The notes under the pieces are model-generated. The model was given only the letters and a program-made list of their open reading frames with translations, was not told the DNA's origin and made no database searches. A program made the translations under genes and the position numbers. From the NCBI GenBank assembly GCA_026625625.1, contig CP113055.1, forward strand, positions 3,021,001 through 3,085,000: 64,000 bases of DNA, given 5' to 3'. Shown piece after piece: positions 29,407 through 37,334 of the stretch (position 1 is its first letter; each line of letters starts with the position of its first letter). This DNA is from Blastomonas sp. SL216. Its GTDB lineage: Bacteria; Pseudomonadota; Alphaproteobacteria; Sphingomonadales; Sphingomonadaceae.

Positions 29407-29853
29407 TTAAAACACGTCGTCGGTGATCGTTTTTTCACCGCCGTCAACGTCGTCATCCCACGTCAGTTTGACCGTCGCCCGCCGGGGGGATTGCATATGA
29501 ACGCGCACTTGCAGATTAATGGCTTGATGGGGCTCGAGGGATGGAAAAGGGAACTTATCCATCGTCCCGCCCACGCGAAATAAATCCTCACCATCCAAAA
29601 CCTCGAAGCGGATGTTTCGAGCCACCCCCTTGCCACGATTGTAAATCCGATACTGATAGGCGGATTTGCCGGTTTTCACGAAGTTGGCTGACAGATCGCC
29701 CTTTTTGGCTGCGACTGTTTCGCCAGTCTCCTTCTCGATCAAAAGAGCGTTTAGCCTTCGCGTAAGCTCGTCGCCCTTCCGCTGCCGCCAAAGCGTGAAG
29801 CCAGAGAGGCCAAACGCAGCGACTGCCATTACATCACTGATCGTTACTTCCAT
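29407..29853 (-). CDS. Membrane-anchored orphan protein
   Basis: A 148-residue protein with one N-terminal hydrophobic segment (residues 6-21, VAAFGLSGFTLW) followed by a basic stretch. That predicts a signal anchor with the rest in the cytoplasm or periplasm. The C-terminal half reads like an Ig/beta-sandwich (YQYRIYNRGKGVARNIRFEV, LQVRVHMQSPRRATVKLTW). No family was identified. Its start overlaps the end of the zinc-ribbon gene by 10 bases, which implies translational coupling. Confidence 0.7.
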   Translation of the reverse strand: MEVTISDVMAVAAFGLSGFTLWRQRKGDELTRRLNALLIEKETGETVAAKKGDLSANFVKTGKSAYQYRIYNRGKGVARNIRFEVLDGEDLFRVGGTMDKFPFPSLEPHQAINLQVRVHMQSPRRATVKLTWDDDVDGGEKTITDDVF

Positions 29854-30083
29854 TTTTTGAACATTTTCGAGAAGTCGGCCTTCACGTCCTTCAGCACCTC
29901 TGCCTTCAGGGCATCCACCTCGGCTTCAATGCGAGCGCCGTTCGCTTCCCGCAATTCGTCCTTCGTCATCACTCGATCACATCGGACGCAACGCACTTCC
30001 GGATCGCCATCATCGTGCTCGAAGCTCTCGCCTCCGCAGGTGGGGCATTGGTAAGTGATTGATCGATCGTAGTTGTCCTTCAT
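29844..30083 (-). CDS. Small zinc-ribbon protein
   Basis: A 79-residue protein with a clear four-cysteine zinc ribbon: CPTCGG at residues 12-17 and CVRCD about 16 residues later. A charged helical tail follows, rich in Lys and Glu (AEVDALKAEVLKDVKADF). It resembles the small ECs_2282-type putative zinc-binding proteins found on phages and islands, which is a tentative recognition. First gene of the minus-strand trio. Confidence 0.75.
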   Translation of the reverse strand: MKDNYDRSITYQCPTCGGESFEHDDGDPEVRCVRCDRVMTKDELREANGARIEAEVDALKAEVLKDVKADFSKMFKKWK

Positions 30084-30158
30084 ACGTTCTATCTCCGCTC
30101 AGCTCTTGGAACAATAACAGAACATATGGAAACTTGACTAGGCATATTCTCCGCACAT

Positions 30159-31508
30159 TTAGTGCTTGAGGGCGTGCCGGCACTCGCGAATGAGTTTATC
30201 GGGTTGGTCCGACGTGAAAACCATGTCGATAATGTCGCGCACGATGCGCGCGCGTGGCGGAATTCTCAGCTCATCGCTAGGATGGAAGAACGTCTGGTGA
30301 GCTAGTTTCATCCCCTGGACGAGTGCTTCGATATTGTGGTTCGCAACGAGGTCGAAACTGGCCGTGTCCCAAGGGTTTCTCTTAGCTGCATCGACGCAGA
30401 CATCGCCAACTGTGACCTGCCGGGAAACGGCGGTGTCAGCGGCATGGAAGCGAGGCCGATAACCAAATTCAGCCTCTCTGGTGCGAGGCAATTTCAGGAC
30501 GCCTGAACCGAGATAATCGCCCAAACCCTGCTGACTTCCGACAAGCGACGCATCGCCGACGCCTGTGCCGACCATCGACCAACCTTTCTGGTCGAGGAAA
30601 GCGCCGCAATAGACTTGGTAATTGGCCGACATCAGCGAATGGCTGGCACTGTCGAAACTGAACTGCAGGGCTGAATGGATATGACGGCGCACGGCGCGCT
30701 GCACAACCGTGTAGAGGCAGGCCAGATCGAGTTCTGACTTGCCCAGAATGTGGACCCATTGAGCATTTTCCAGCAGGCCGTCGTCGCGCAGATCGATCAG
30801 CCTTTGCAGAAGCAGGCTGAAGTCCTCGCGATGGCCAGCGGCAAAGGACCAGCCCTCGAACGCATAATGCTTTACATGCTCATACCATGCCTTGCTCTCT
30901 GCCTCGGTTCGCCCCTGAAGGACGTTGAGGAATTTGGTCGCGCCGGGTGTGCGCTCGACAACAAATTGTTGGTTGTTAAGCGATGTCTGGACCAGTGCGG
31001 CGTTGAAGTCCTCCGCCTGTCGGTTGCTGGCAGCGCCCTGTTCGATAAGGGGGCCATGGCCTTCTTTGCGAAGCCGTTCAGTATGTGTGGCGATCTGGCC
31101 GCTCTTGATGCCGCCAGTCGGAAAATCCAGCACCATCGAGAAATCGGTGTTGGCCTGCATCCATCGCATCATGCGTCGGACGGTTTCGGGACCACGATAT
31201 GTGATTTTGCCGGTCTGAACCTGATATCCGCCGCTGTCCCCCACTACGATCGAGCGGCTCCGGTCACGCGCGCTGACGATCGTGGGTGGATCGTTCTCGT
31301 GGATAGATTTGGCGGCCTGACCCGCGCTAAACAGCGCCCACGGATAGTGGAAAAGCTTGCTCTGGGGATCGAGGAAATTGAGGTCCTGCGCGGCGAATGG
31401 CAGCGGTCGGCGGAATGATCCGCCGTGGGCGAAACGGGCATAGCCAAAACTGAGCGCGGGTAGATAAATGGCGCAATTTTCGAAGCTGTTCTCGTAGGAT
31501 ACGGTCAT
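30159..31508 (-). CDS. DpdA-like transglycosylase (TGT superfamily)
   Basis: A 449-residue protein with the order of motifs of tRNA-guanine transglycosylases. DSGGYQ is at 91-96 (the general-base Asp loop) and LDFP at 127-130. NVLQG at 195-199 corresponds to the queuine enzyme's VQGG, GWSFAAG at 219-225 to its AIGG, and HILG at 253-256 to its MGVG. FSFDSAS at 283-289 holds Asp286 where the nucleophile sits, and VANHN at 388-392 matches the C-terminal His-Asn. Of the usual Cys3-His zinc site only Cys371 and His391 are obvious. Presence on a mobile island points to DpdA, which inserts preQ0-type bases into DNA, rather than a housekeeping enzyme. ATG 31508 was chosen; GTG 31514 is possible. The gene is divergent from a 501-residue orphan. 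Confidence 0.75.
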   Translation of the reverse strand: MTVSYENSFENCAIYLPALSFGYARFAHGGSFRRPLPFAAQDLNFLDPQSKLFHYPWALFSAGQAAKSIHENDPPTIVSARDRSRSIVVGDSGGYQVQTGKITYRGPETVRRMMRWMQANTDFSMVLDFPTGGIKSGQIATHTERLRKEGHGPLIEQGAASNRQAEDFNAALVQTSLNNQQFVVERTPGATKFLNVLQGRTEAESKAWYEHVKHYAFEGWSFAAGHREDFSLLLQRLIDLRDDGLLENAQWVHILGKSELDLACLYTVVQRAVRRHIHSALQFSFDSASHSLMSANYQVYCGAFLDQKGWSMVGTGVGDASLVGSQQGLGDYLGSGVLKLPRTREAEFGYRPRFHAADTAVSRQVTVGDVCVDAAKRNPWDTASFDLVANHNIEALVQGMKLAHQTFFHPSDELRIPPRARIVRDIIDMVFTSDQPDKLIRECRHALKH

Positions 31509-31556
31509 TCGCACTCACTTGATCGCGCGCATGGTGAGCGCCTCAGTTACTTTCTC

Positions 31557-31581
31557 GAAATCTTTGGGGCCTAAAGATTTC
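31557..31581. promoter_or_regulatory. Inverted repeat in the divergent DpdA-like/orphan promoter
   Basis: Perfect 9-base arms gaaatcttt and aaagatttc around ggggcct, placed midway in the 97-base divergent gap. Its core (tttgggg-cc-aaa) resembles the motif repeated at 35138-35151 and 41729-41742. Likely an operator coupling both transcription units. Confidence 0.6.
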
Positions 31582-31605
31582 CAAACCTTTAGCCCGGAGT
31601 TCACC

Positions 31606-33111
31606 ATGTCATCAGCCGCCCCCGCGATCAGCAACAGCGAGACGGCGGACAACGCGAATGGAGAGTTATTCAGGCAGATAAAGGCGCTCGCTGGAGAATT
31701 TGAAAAACGGGACATCAACGCAAAGGACGCTCTCTATGCTGCCTTGGAAGCATTATTTGCGTTCGTGATGAACCTTGAAACCGAAGCCGAGCGACGGCAA
31801 TTTATCCAAGTGCAGGGCGGCAACTGGGGTAAGGTCGCTCGGGACAATCCCTTTCAACCCTTCGTCAAGCTCGCCTTCGACGGTGACGGCATAAGCGATA
31901 CCTCGCGCAGCCAATATGCTTCGGTTCTACGATATGCCGAGTTCGCCCGCGACAAAGCCATGCCGCTGGCTGACTGGTTGCGAACCTCGGGCGGCATCGA
32001 TGGGCTTTATAAGGACGCTATCGACTTTTTCCCAAAGCCGCACAAGCACATCGAGCAGGCAAAACTCGAAGCGGCGGTAAGATCGATCAAAGAGCGACAA
32101 TTGAGCGAAAAGTTCGATATCCAGACCGCCGATGTCGCGGAGGGTTACGTTATGGCGCTCCTGCACGTCGATGCGAAGGGCAACGCGCATGTCGTAGAAT
32201 ATACGGAGCGTGATCAGGCCAAGCTGGATGGTCTGTTTGAGAAACTCGCCAAGGCAGAAGTGAAGAAGGCAGTGGAAGCTGAGAAGCCGCTATTCGCGCT
32301 GTGCCGCGCAATCCGCCTGCTCACCAGCATCGTTCCGGCGGGTAAATCAAACACGGATCGGCTCATCACCTTGTCGCGGCAGATCGATGAGGATGGCGGC
32401 GTTGCTGTCATGGTTCGAGCCATCTCTACCGCCTATGAAGGACCGCTTGGCGAGGTGTTACTCGGCGATATGATCGATTGGGTGCCTGCCGATGGTTTGT
32501 TGGCACTTGGACAATCCGACGCTGTGCGCTTCTGTGAAGCTTTCACCTTGAGCGGGGGATGGGCGTTTGATGGGCGCATGTTGGCTCATGATGCTGCAAC
32601 CGTTGCAGACATCATTTTGCTCGACAGCATCCCCGCCGTCCCGAAGGGCAAATCCTATTTCAAGCGTCGGGCTGACTTTCAGCAGATCGCTCCCATCATC
32701 GTAGAGTGTGACGGCGCAGTTGGATTTCAGGGCCAGTGTCGGCGCAATGCCAAGGGTAAGGCATATCGTGGCGTCCTTACGCTTGATTGGACGGGGCAGC
32801 ATCTGCGCTACCAGCCATATGCGGCAGGCGGTGCCAGTCACGATATTTTCGGATTGAACATTGATCCAAAGTTTGGAGATGACCGTATGTTCGGTTGTGA
32901 CATGCTCGTCGGCCTGTGTGCTATTGCTGATGAACTTCAATCCGACCTGACAGGGTGGCTGGTGAGCACGCCGGAAGAAGACAACTGCGCGATGCTGATC
33001 GACCATGTGGCGGGCAAAGATCGGATCAACATTGTGATGCCGCTCGTGAAAACGGCAAACGGACATACCACACAGACAAACGTGGCTTTGCCCACTCCCG
33101 CGAAAGTTTGA
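31606..33111 (+). CDS. Orphan 501-residue protein divergent from the DpdA-like gene
   Basis: A large soluble protein without a recognised domain. The N-terminal 90 residues are helical and acidic. A helix-rich middle follows (SQYASVLRYAEFARDKAMPLADWL), recalling phage or plasmid replication-associated proteins, then a Lys/Glu-rich helix (LEKLAKAEVKKAVEAEKPL). The C-terminal third is beta-rich with paired short motifs CDGAVGFQGQCRR and TLDWTGQHLRYQPYAAGG. ATG 31606 has cggag 7 bases upstream; a longer frame to 31519 would cross the operator. It is followed after 5 bases by the next gene. Confidence 0.75.
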   Translation: MSSAAPAISNSETADNANGELFRQIKALAGEFEKRDINAKDALYAALEALFAFVMNLETEAERRQFIQVQGGNWGKVARDNPFQPFVKLAFDGDGISDTSRSQYASVLRYAEFARDKAMPLADWLRTSGGIDGLYKDAIDFFPKPHKHIEQAKLEAAVRSIKERQLSEKFDIQTADVAEGYVMALLHVDAKGNAHVVEYTERDQAKLDGLFEKLAKAEVKKAVEAEKPLFALCRAIRLLTSIVPAGKSNTDRLITLSRQIDEDGGVAVMVRAISTAYEGPLGEVLLGDMIDWVPADGLLALGQSDAVRFCEAFTLSGGWAFDGRMLAHDAATVADIILLDSIPAVPKGKSYFKRRADFQQIAPIIVECDGAVGFQGQCRRNAKGKAYRGVLTLDWTGQHLRYQPYAAGGASHDIFGLNIDPKFGDDRMFGCDMLVGLCAIADELQSDLTGWLVSTPEEDNCAMLIDHVAGKDRINIVMPLVKTANGHTTQTNVALPTPAKV

Positions 33112-33116
33112 TAGCC

Positions 33117-33836
33117 ATGAAGCATTCGTCTTCAACGAATGAATTGCCTCTAGAATGGGGCAGCTTCCTCGCCGCACTGAAAAGCTATATCGATGATATG
33201 AAGCCAAAGATCGACGAAATATATGACTATCCATTTTTCACGCCCGATGATTTTGCATGGGAGCGCGGCACACAGGCTCAGAAAAATGTAGCCCTGCGAA
33301 AGCACTATAACCTTAAATGGCTTGCCGCTAGCGAACAGGATTGCCTCGCCAGCAAGGAAGCTATTACGCGCCAATATATAGTCAATTTTGGCGGTATCAG
33401 GAAAAACTCGGACGAGAGAATTAGCCGCTACGCGCAGGCTTCGGACGAGGAATTGGCCCACGGGAAGCTCGCCGGTGTAGCGTCATGGTCAAAGGTATTG
33501 TCAATTCGCGATCCCGCGGCTTATGCGATCTACGACGCACGGGTGGCATTTTCGCTTAATGCTCTACAGCTGCAAAGGCTTGGACATGTAGGCGTATGGT
33601 TCCCGCTCCTTCCCACTCAGAACGCTACATTAAAGCGGGTTCAGCGGCCATTTGCCAACATCAAGCCCAAGTTGGAACATCGCATAAAGTCTAAGTTTGC
33701 TTATCGTCGCTACATGGAGGCGTTAAGCCACGCGGTCGGTAACGGCGCTCCCGATGACGGTGAGATGATCTTGTTTGCCGTGGCACCGAAACTTGCTCGA
33801 GATTGGGCAAGCGCCAATATCCCCGCAAAAGCGTAA
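33117..33836 (+). CDS. Orphan protein, possible OGG-fold glycosylase relative
   Basis: A 239-residue soluble protein five bases behind the 501-residue orphan and surely co-transcribed. The segment GVASWSKVLSIRDPAAYAIY and the following DARVAFSLNALQL look like the S-K-x-L...P..Y.IYD.RV signature of OGG-fold (8-oxoguanine glycosylase-like) proteins seen in defence islands. This is a tentative match by memory. A helix-hairpin-helix is not obvious. If correct, the pair would combine a base-inserting and a base-recognising enzyme, divergently transcribed. Confidence 0.7.
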   Translation: MKHSSSTNELPLEWGSFLAALKSYIDDMKPKIDEIYDYPFFTPDDFAWERGTQAQKNVALRKHYNLKWLAASEQDCLASKEAITRQYIVNFGGIRKNSDERISRYAQASDEELAHGKLAGVASWSKVLSIRDPAAYAIYDARVAFSLNALQLQRLGHVGVWFPLLPTQNATLKRVQRPFANIKPKLEHRIKSKFAYRRYMEALSHAVGNGAPDDGEMILFAVAPKLARDWASANIPAKA

Positions 33837-33884
33837 CGATCAGCGATCTTGCAGAGTTTGCAGCCTGCCCGATGAGCATTAGGA

Positions 33885-34424
33885 TCAGGCAGGTGCAATG
33901 ATGCGATAAACACTGGTCCTGCTTACGTTGAGTTGTCGCGCAATGGCACTGGGGGAAAATCCTTCACCGTTGAGGCGATGAATCGTCTCGCGGTCAATCG
34001 ACGCAGAGCGTCCTCGATATGCGCCTCTTGATTTAGCCTTCTCAATACCGTCGCGTTGGCGCTCTCGGCGCAGATCGTTCTCGAACTCGGCGACAGCTCC
34101 GAGTATAGCGAGGGTCAATTTCCCTGTGCTGGTCGCCGTGTCGATGGACTGGCGCAAGCAATGAAATGCGACGCCCCGCGCAGTCAGCTTTTCCAACATG
34201 GCATAAAGATCGGTGAGGGACCGCGCGAAGCGATCCAGGCGTGAAACGACCAGCGTGTCACCATCCCGCATGAACTCCATCATTTCAGTCAGCCCGGCGC
34301 GGGAGGTGTTGGTGCCGGTTGCTTTGTCGGTGAAGATGCGTTCGCAGCCATGCGCGTTGAGCTCGTCCAGCTGGACGTCAAGGTTCTGGTCAGTTGTGGA
34401 TACACGCGCATAGCCGACGATCAT
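33885..34424 (-). CDS. Small serine recombinase (resolvase/invertase)
   Basis: A 179-residue Tn3-resolvase/Hin-type enzyme. The catalytic region is GYARVSTTDQNLDVQLDEL, with Ser at about residue 8, plus RLDRFARS and EFENDLRRERQRDGI on the E-helix. A C-terminal helix-turn-helix follows (NGEGFSPSAIARQLNVSRTS). ATG 34424 follows a strong aggaggcag site. No transposase accompanies it and no invertible segment was found next to it, so it may resolve element dimers or be a relic of an earlier transposon. Confidence 0.92.
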   Translation of the reverse strand: MIVGYARVSTTDQNLDVQLDELNAHGCERIFTDKATGTNTSRAGLTEMMEFMRDGDTLVVSRLDRFARSLTDLYAMLEKLTARGVAFHCLRQSIDTATSTGKLTLAILGAVAEFENDLRRERQRDGIEKAKSRGAYRGRSASIDRETIHRLNGEGFSPSAIARQLNVSRTSVYRIIAPA

Positions 34425-34615
34425 GCTGCCTCCTGTAGCAATAGGGTCTTTGACCCGCATCGTCTGTTGTCACATTTGCAAGAGAGCAACCTTATTGTGA
34501 CAGAATTTCAGGGCGTTTGTGCTGTCGCGCATGGGTAAACCCATAAAGTGTGCGGGCGGGGCCGCGCCTTCCCTGATATATTATCAGTTAACCCGATTTT
34601 GCTATTTGTCGCGTC

Positions 34616-35119
34616 ATGAACGATATGCCCCGCGATCTACACGTCAGCGAAAGCTTAACGCGAGAGCAATGGCTGGAACGCGCGCATGTGTTTCGCAGCA
34701 AATTGATCGAACGGTGCGCGCAGGTTGAGCGGTGGGCGACGAAGGCGGCCAATTCAATCCTGCCACCTGCAACCGGGAAGTCACGACCCGCGATGGTTCT
34801 GCTGGGACATAAAATTGAAGAGGTGCGTGATCTTGCACGCAAACACCCCGACCGCTTTGGCAACGCCGTCAAAGTGATCGAGCGGCTCAATCAATTCCAG
34901 CCTTATGCTGAACTTCGGAGCGAACTGGCTCATGCGACAACGGAAGTTGTCATCCTCGAAAATGGCGAAGCGCAATTGCAGTTCAATAACGCCGGGCTGT
35001 GCCACCAGCTTATCGAGCGCAGGATTGTGCTGACCGGCGAAGCAGCGAGGCAAATAGCCAAAGATTTGGCGGACCTGACCAATCAGATACAGCAGCTAAG
35101 CACGAAGCCCAGCTCTTAG
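34616..35119 (+). CDS. Orphan protein with HEPN-type R-x4-H motif
   Basis: A 167-residue all-helical protein. LRSELAHAT at 100-108 gives R101-x4-H106, the active-site signature of HEPN ribonucleases, in a helix followed by a short strand pair. Many HEPN proteins on islands are toxins or RNases in defence systems, often paired with an MNT nucleotidyltransferase, which is absent here. The motif is short and could be chance. ATG 34616. Confidence 0.65.
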   Translation: MNDMPRDLHVSESLTREQWLERAHVFRSKLIERCAQVERWATKAANSILPPATGKSRPAMVLLGHKIEEVRDLARKHPDRFGNAVKVIERLNQFQPYAELRSELAHATTEVVILENGEAQLQFNNAGLCHQLIERRIVLTGEAARQIAKDLADLTNQIQQLSTKPSS

Positions 35120-35137
35120 TCCGACCGGTTGGTCATT

Positions 35138-35151
35138 TTTTGGGGACCAAA
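35138..35151. repeat. Repeated motif copy 1 (ttttggggaccaaa)
   Basis: Fourteen bases identical, in inverted orientation, to 41729-41742, with further A/T similarity on both sides, and close to the core of the operator at 31557-31581. It lies between the convergent ends of the HEPN-motif and DUF6626-like genes. Confidence 0.6.
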
Positions 35152-35161
35152 GTTTTTACGG

Positions 35162-35428
35162 TCAGAGGCAGCGGTCAAATGCCGCGATCATGGCCCGCTT
35201 TGCAAGGGCCGCAGCGTCGTCGGCATCCTCCGGCAATCCGGCTGCCCTAGAAATATCGGTCAGACGTAGAGCGGTCTTCACCAAAGAGCGCAAGCTGGGA
35301 CGCGCTCCAGAACAGCGAAGATAGTCATAATAGCGCGGACTATGGCCGAGATATTCCGTCGAGAATATTGCGTGGTTGTGTGCTTGTCCTGTATTGTGAA
35401 GAAATACAAAAACGTCGTCGAGGATCAT
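35162..35428 (-). CDS. DUF6626-like small protein
   Basis: An 88-residue protein beginning MILDDVFVFLHNTGQAHNHA and continuing FSTEYLGHSPRYYDYLRCSG. That pattern is typical of DUF6626, short helical proteins on rhizobial and sphingomonad islands with no known function. ATG 35428 has tggaggcgc just upstream; an ATG-like start at 35446 is less well placed. Confidence 0.65.
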   Translation of the reverse strand: MILDDVFVFLHNTGQAHNHAIFSTEYLGHSPRYYDYLRCSGARPSLRSLVKTALRLTDISRAAGLPEDADDAAALAKRAMIAAFDRCL

Positions 35429-35551
35429 ACTGCGCGCCTCCATCAAGTGCGGGAACGCTTGTATTTATCCTCAGATCGACCGCCCCGGATAAATAGAAAA
35501 ATACGAGGCCGCTAACGAGAGAGCCGAAACAATCGGCCGGAAGGAAACTGT

Positions 35552-36004
35552 ATGATACCTACGATAACCGGAACACCGGATACTGAGGCGCGCTATCGGG
35601 CGGGCCTCATCTCAACGATGACAGATTTTGCCCCGACGCTATTTGTCACATTCGTTTTCAATCGAGCCATCACTATCAGCAAGGCAGAGGGGGACCTGAC
35701 GAAGTTTCGCCGCTGGGTGTATCGCAGCGCCACGGGCAAGAGGCGCGGCCCCGGCGGTGAGATGCCGTATATGGCTGCCGTCGAACATGAGGGCACCAAC
35801 CTCCATATACACGCCCTTTTCAATGTGCCGTCCGACCTGATCCCACGCTTCGAACAGCATGGTCCACGGCTCTGGCAGAAGATTATGAAGAGCGGCAATC
35901 TCGACATTCAGGCCGTATCCGACGTGACCGGCGTCGCGCATTACATCACCAAAGAGCTGACCACCGGCACCAGCCACCAGCTCCTTCTATCCCCCACCTC
36001 TTAA
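35552..36004 (+). CDS. HUH Rep-like endonuclease, short
   Basis: A 150-residue protein with the layout of rolling-circle Rep proteins. An FVTFVFNR strand (motif 1) at 31-38 comes first. MAAVEHEGTNLHIHALFNV then contains H85-I-H87 (the HUH metal site), and VAHYITKEL follows with Tyr131 as candidate nucleophile. It is shorter than plasmid Reps and has no helicase. Such Rep-like proteins on islands replicate or mobilise ssDNA, or are remnants of inoviral or plasmid replicons. A hairpin lies 62 bases downstream. Start ATG with aaggaa upstream. Confidence 0.7.
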   Translation: MIPTITGTPDTEARYRAGLISTMTDFAPTLFVTFVFNRAITISKAEGDLTKFRRWVYRSATGKRRGPGGEMPYMAAVEHEGTNLHIHALFNVPSDLIPRFEQHGPRLWQKIMKSGNLDIQAVSDVTGVAHYITKELTTGTSHQLLLSPTS

Positions 36005-36350
36005 ACTCGCCCGCTCTCCCCTTGGCCGTGCTGGGGGACAACGGATCGTGGCCACCGCGAATATGTTCACTGCATCGTCGTTCAGATGGTGCAGTGAATA
36101 GTATTGGAAGAGTAGATAGATCGACACACCATCAGCCACACAGGCAGATGAAGAACCACAGACACATTATACGAGACTGGTAACAACCAAACCAGACCCT
36201 CACGATGCTGATACGAAGCATGGAAAGGGGTATATCTGTGGTTACGGCGAATGAATTAATTTCCTGATATTTCTGGTAATTAACGCCAATCTTCGGTCGT
36301 CCTTTTGGACGACGACGTTATCGCTTCGCCTTGTCCGAAACAGCAAGGAG
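36005..36350. other. Gene-free stretch after the Rep-like gene
   Basis: About 346 bases with no plausible ORF. It contains a hairpin (36066-36098) and then an A+T-rich, ca/ga-rich run (36100-36200). It could hold a replication or nick site for the Rep-like protein and the promoter of the DUF6641 operon. Confidence 0.5.
36066..36098. repeat. Hairpin downstream of the HUH Rep-like gene
   Basis: Perfect 9-base arms ttcactgca/tgcagtgaa around a 15-base loop. The position, just after a HUH-nuclease gene, fits a double-strand origin or nick-site hairpin, but it could also be a terminator without a T-run. Confidence 0.55.
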
Positions 36351-36356
36351 ATGCTC

Positions 36357-36815
36357 ATGTCGATCCTCAAGTCCCTCAAACTTGCCGCTGCCACACCGGC
36401 AAATCCCGGTGCGTCCGAACATTCCTTCCGCACCAAGCTGCTGCGCTACCTCGAAGAGCAGCGGGCATTGGCGGAGGCGGAAATCGCAGGAACGCCGTTT
36501 CAGGCAACCAAGAAGGTCACGCGCACCAACGAGGCGGGCGAAAAAGTCCGCGTTGAAGCAGCGCGACAGATCCGCAAGGGCTGGTTCAAGGACGCCGGTG
36601 GCAAGCTGTTTTTCCAGCTTCGCTACGGCAGCAAGCCGCTGGAATTTGCCAAGGGCATGAACGCTGTATCCGTTCAGGATATCAGTGAACTGCCGGTCAT
36701 CATCGGCTCCATCATTGATGCCATCAACGCAGGGGAGCTTGATCCGCAACTGACGGCGGCCATCGCGGAGCGCAAAGCCAACTTTAAGCCCAAGGCAAAG
36801 AAGGCAGCAGCCTGA
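36357..36815 (+). CDS. DUF6641 family protein
   Basis: A 152-residue protein starting MSILKSLKLAAATPANPG, with LLRYLEEQRALAEAEIAG and a central RKGWFKDAGGKLFFQLRYGS. This matches the layout of DUF6641, a plasmid and island protein family of unknown function. The tail is Lys/Ala-rich. ATG 36357 has aaggag six bases upstream; ATG 36351 would abut the site. It is one base from the DUF3768 gene, in the same operon. Confidence 0.78.
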   Translation: MSILKSLKLAAATPANPGASEHSFRTKLLRYLEEQRALAEAEIAGTPFQATKKVTRTNEAGEKVRVEAARQIRKGWFKDAGGKLFFQLRYGSKPLEFAKGMNAVSVQDISELPVIIGSIIDAINAGELDPQLTAAIAERKANFKPKAKKAAA

Positions 36816-36816
36816 T

Positions 36817-37152
36817 ATGGCGGATATGGTGAGGCGGGCAGCGATTGCCCGCCTCAACGACCGCCTACGCACCACGGGTCTCGGCGGCTCGATATTCATG
36901 ACCGCCGGTATCGCGGCATTGCCAGAGGCAGTGCGAAATGCAGCCATCTTGGCCGTGCGCCAGTTCTCCGCATTCACCCAGGACAATGACCCGCATGGCG
37001 AACATGATTGCGCGGTGCTGACGGTGCAGGATCAGCGGGTCATCTGGAAGATCGACTACTATCCGCGCGATGATACCGGGAGTGATCCTGACCCAGCCGA
37101 TCCGGCGACCACGAAGCGCGTCCTAACGATCATGCTGGCGGAGGAATACTGA
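36817..37152 (+). CDS. DUF3768 family protein
   Basis: A 111-residue protein of DUF3768, common on alphaproteobacterial plasmids and islands and of unknown role. The signature NDPHGEHDCAVLTVQDQRVIW is present as F-x-x-x-NDPHGEHDxG-like, followed by KIDYYPRD. It is two bases from the preceding stop and two from the next small gene. Confidence 0.85.
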   Translation: MADMVRRAAIARLNDRLRTTGLGGSIFMTAGIAALPEAVRNAAILAVRQFSAFTQDNDPHGEHDCAVLTVQDQRVIWKIDYYPRDDTGSDPDPADPATTKRVLTIMLAEEY

Positions 37153-37154
37153 CC

Positions 37155-37334
37155 ATGTGGCGCTACCAGCTCATCGATTTATCGGAACAGCATATCCGGC
37201 AACTTCGCCTGCTCATCAAGCTCAACCGTGCAGAAGCCTACGTCATCGTCAGAACCGATAAGCCTTGGCCACCGGAGATACTGCTCCATCCGCGTCAGCA
37301 TGACGCCAAGATTGCGCGTGAGGCCATCAACTGA
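37155..37334 (+). CDS. Small protein of the DUF6641-DUF3768 operon
   Basis: A 59-residue frame beginning MWRYQLIDLSEQHIRQLRLL and ending HDAKIAREAIN. It starts two bases after the DUF3768 stop and has the same codon character. Its 3' end overlaps the convergent NotI-like gene by 8 bases. The function is unknown. The tight spacing and the full use of the gap support a real gene. Confidence 0.65.
   Translation: MWRYQLIDLSEQHIRQLRLLIKLNRAEAYVIVRTDKPWPPEILLHPRQHDAKIAREAIN

Noticed and set aside
30159-31508. Housekeeping queuine tRNA-guanine transglycosylase (tgt)
   Set aside because: It lacks the full Cys3-His zinc site and the canonical VQGG and AIGG motifs, and lies on a mobile element with no queA or other tgt neighbours.
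33885-34424. The small resolvase as the integrase of the island
   Set aside because: It sits in the middle of the element, away from both junctions; the large serine recombinase next to attR fits the role.
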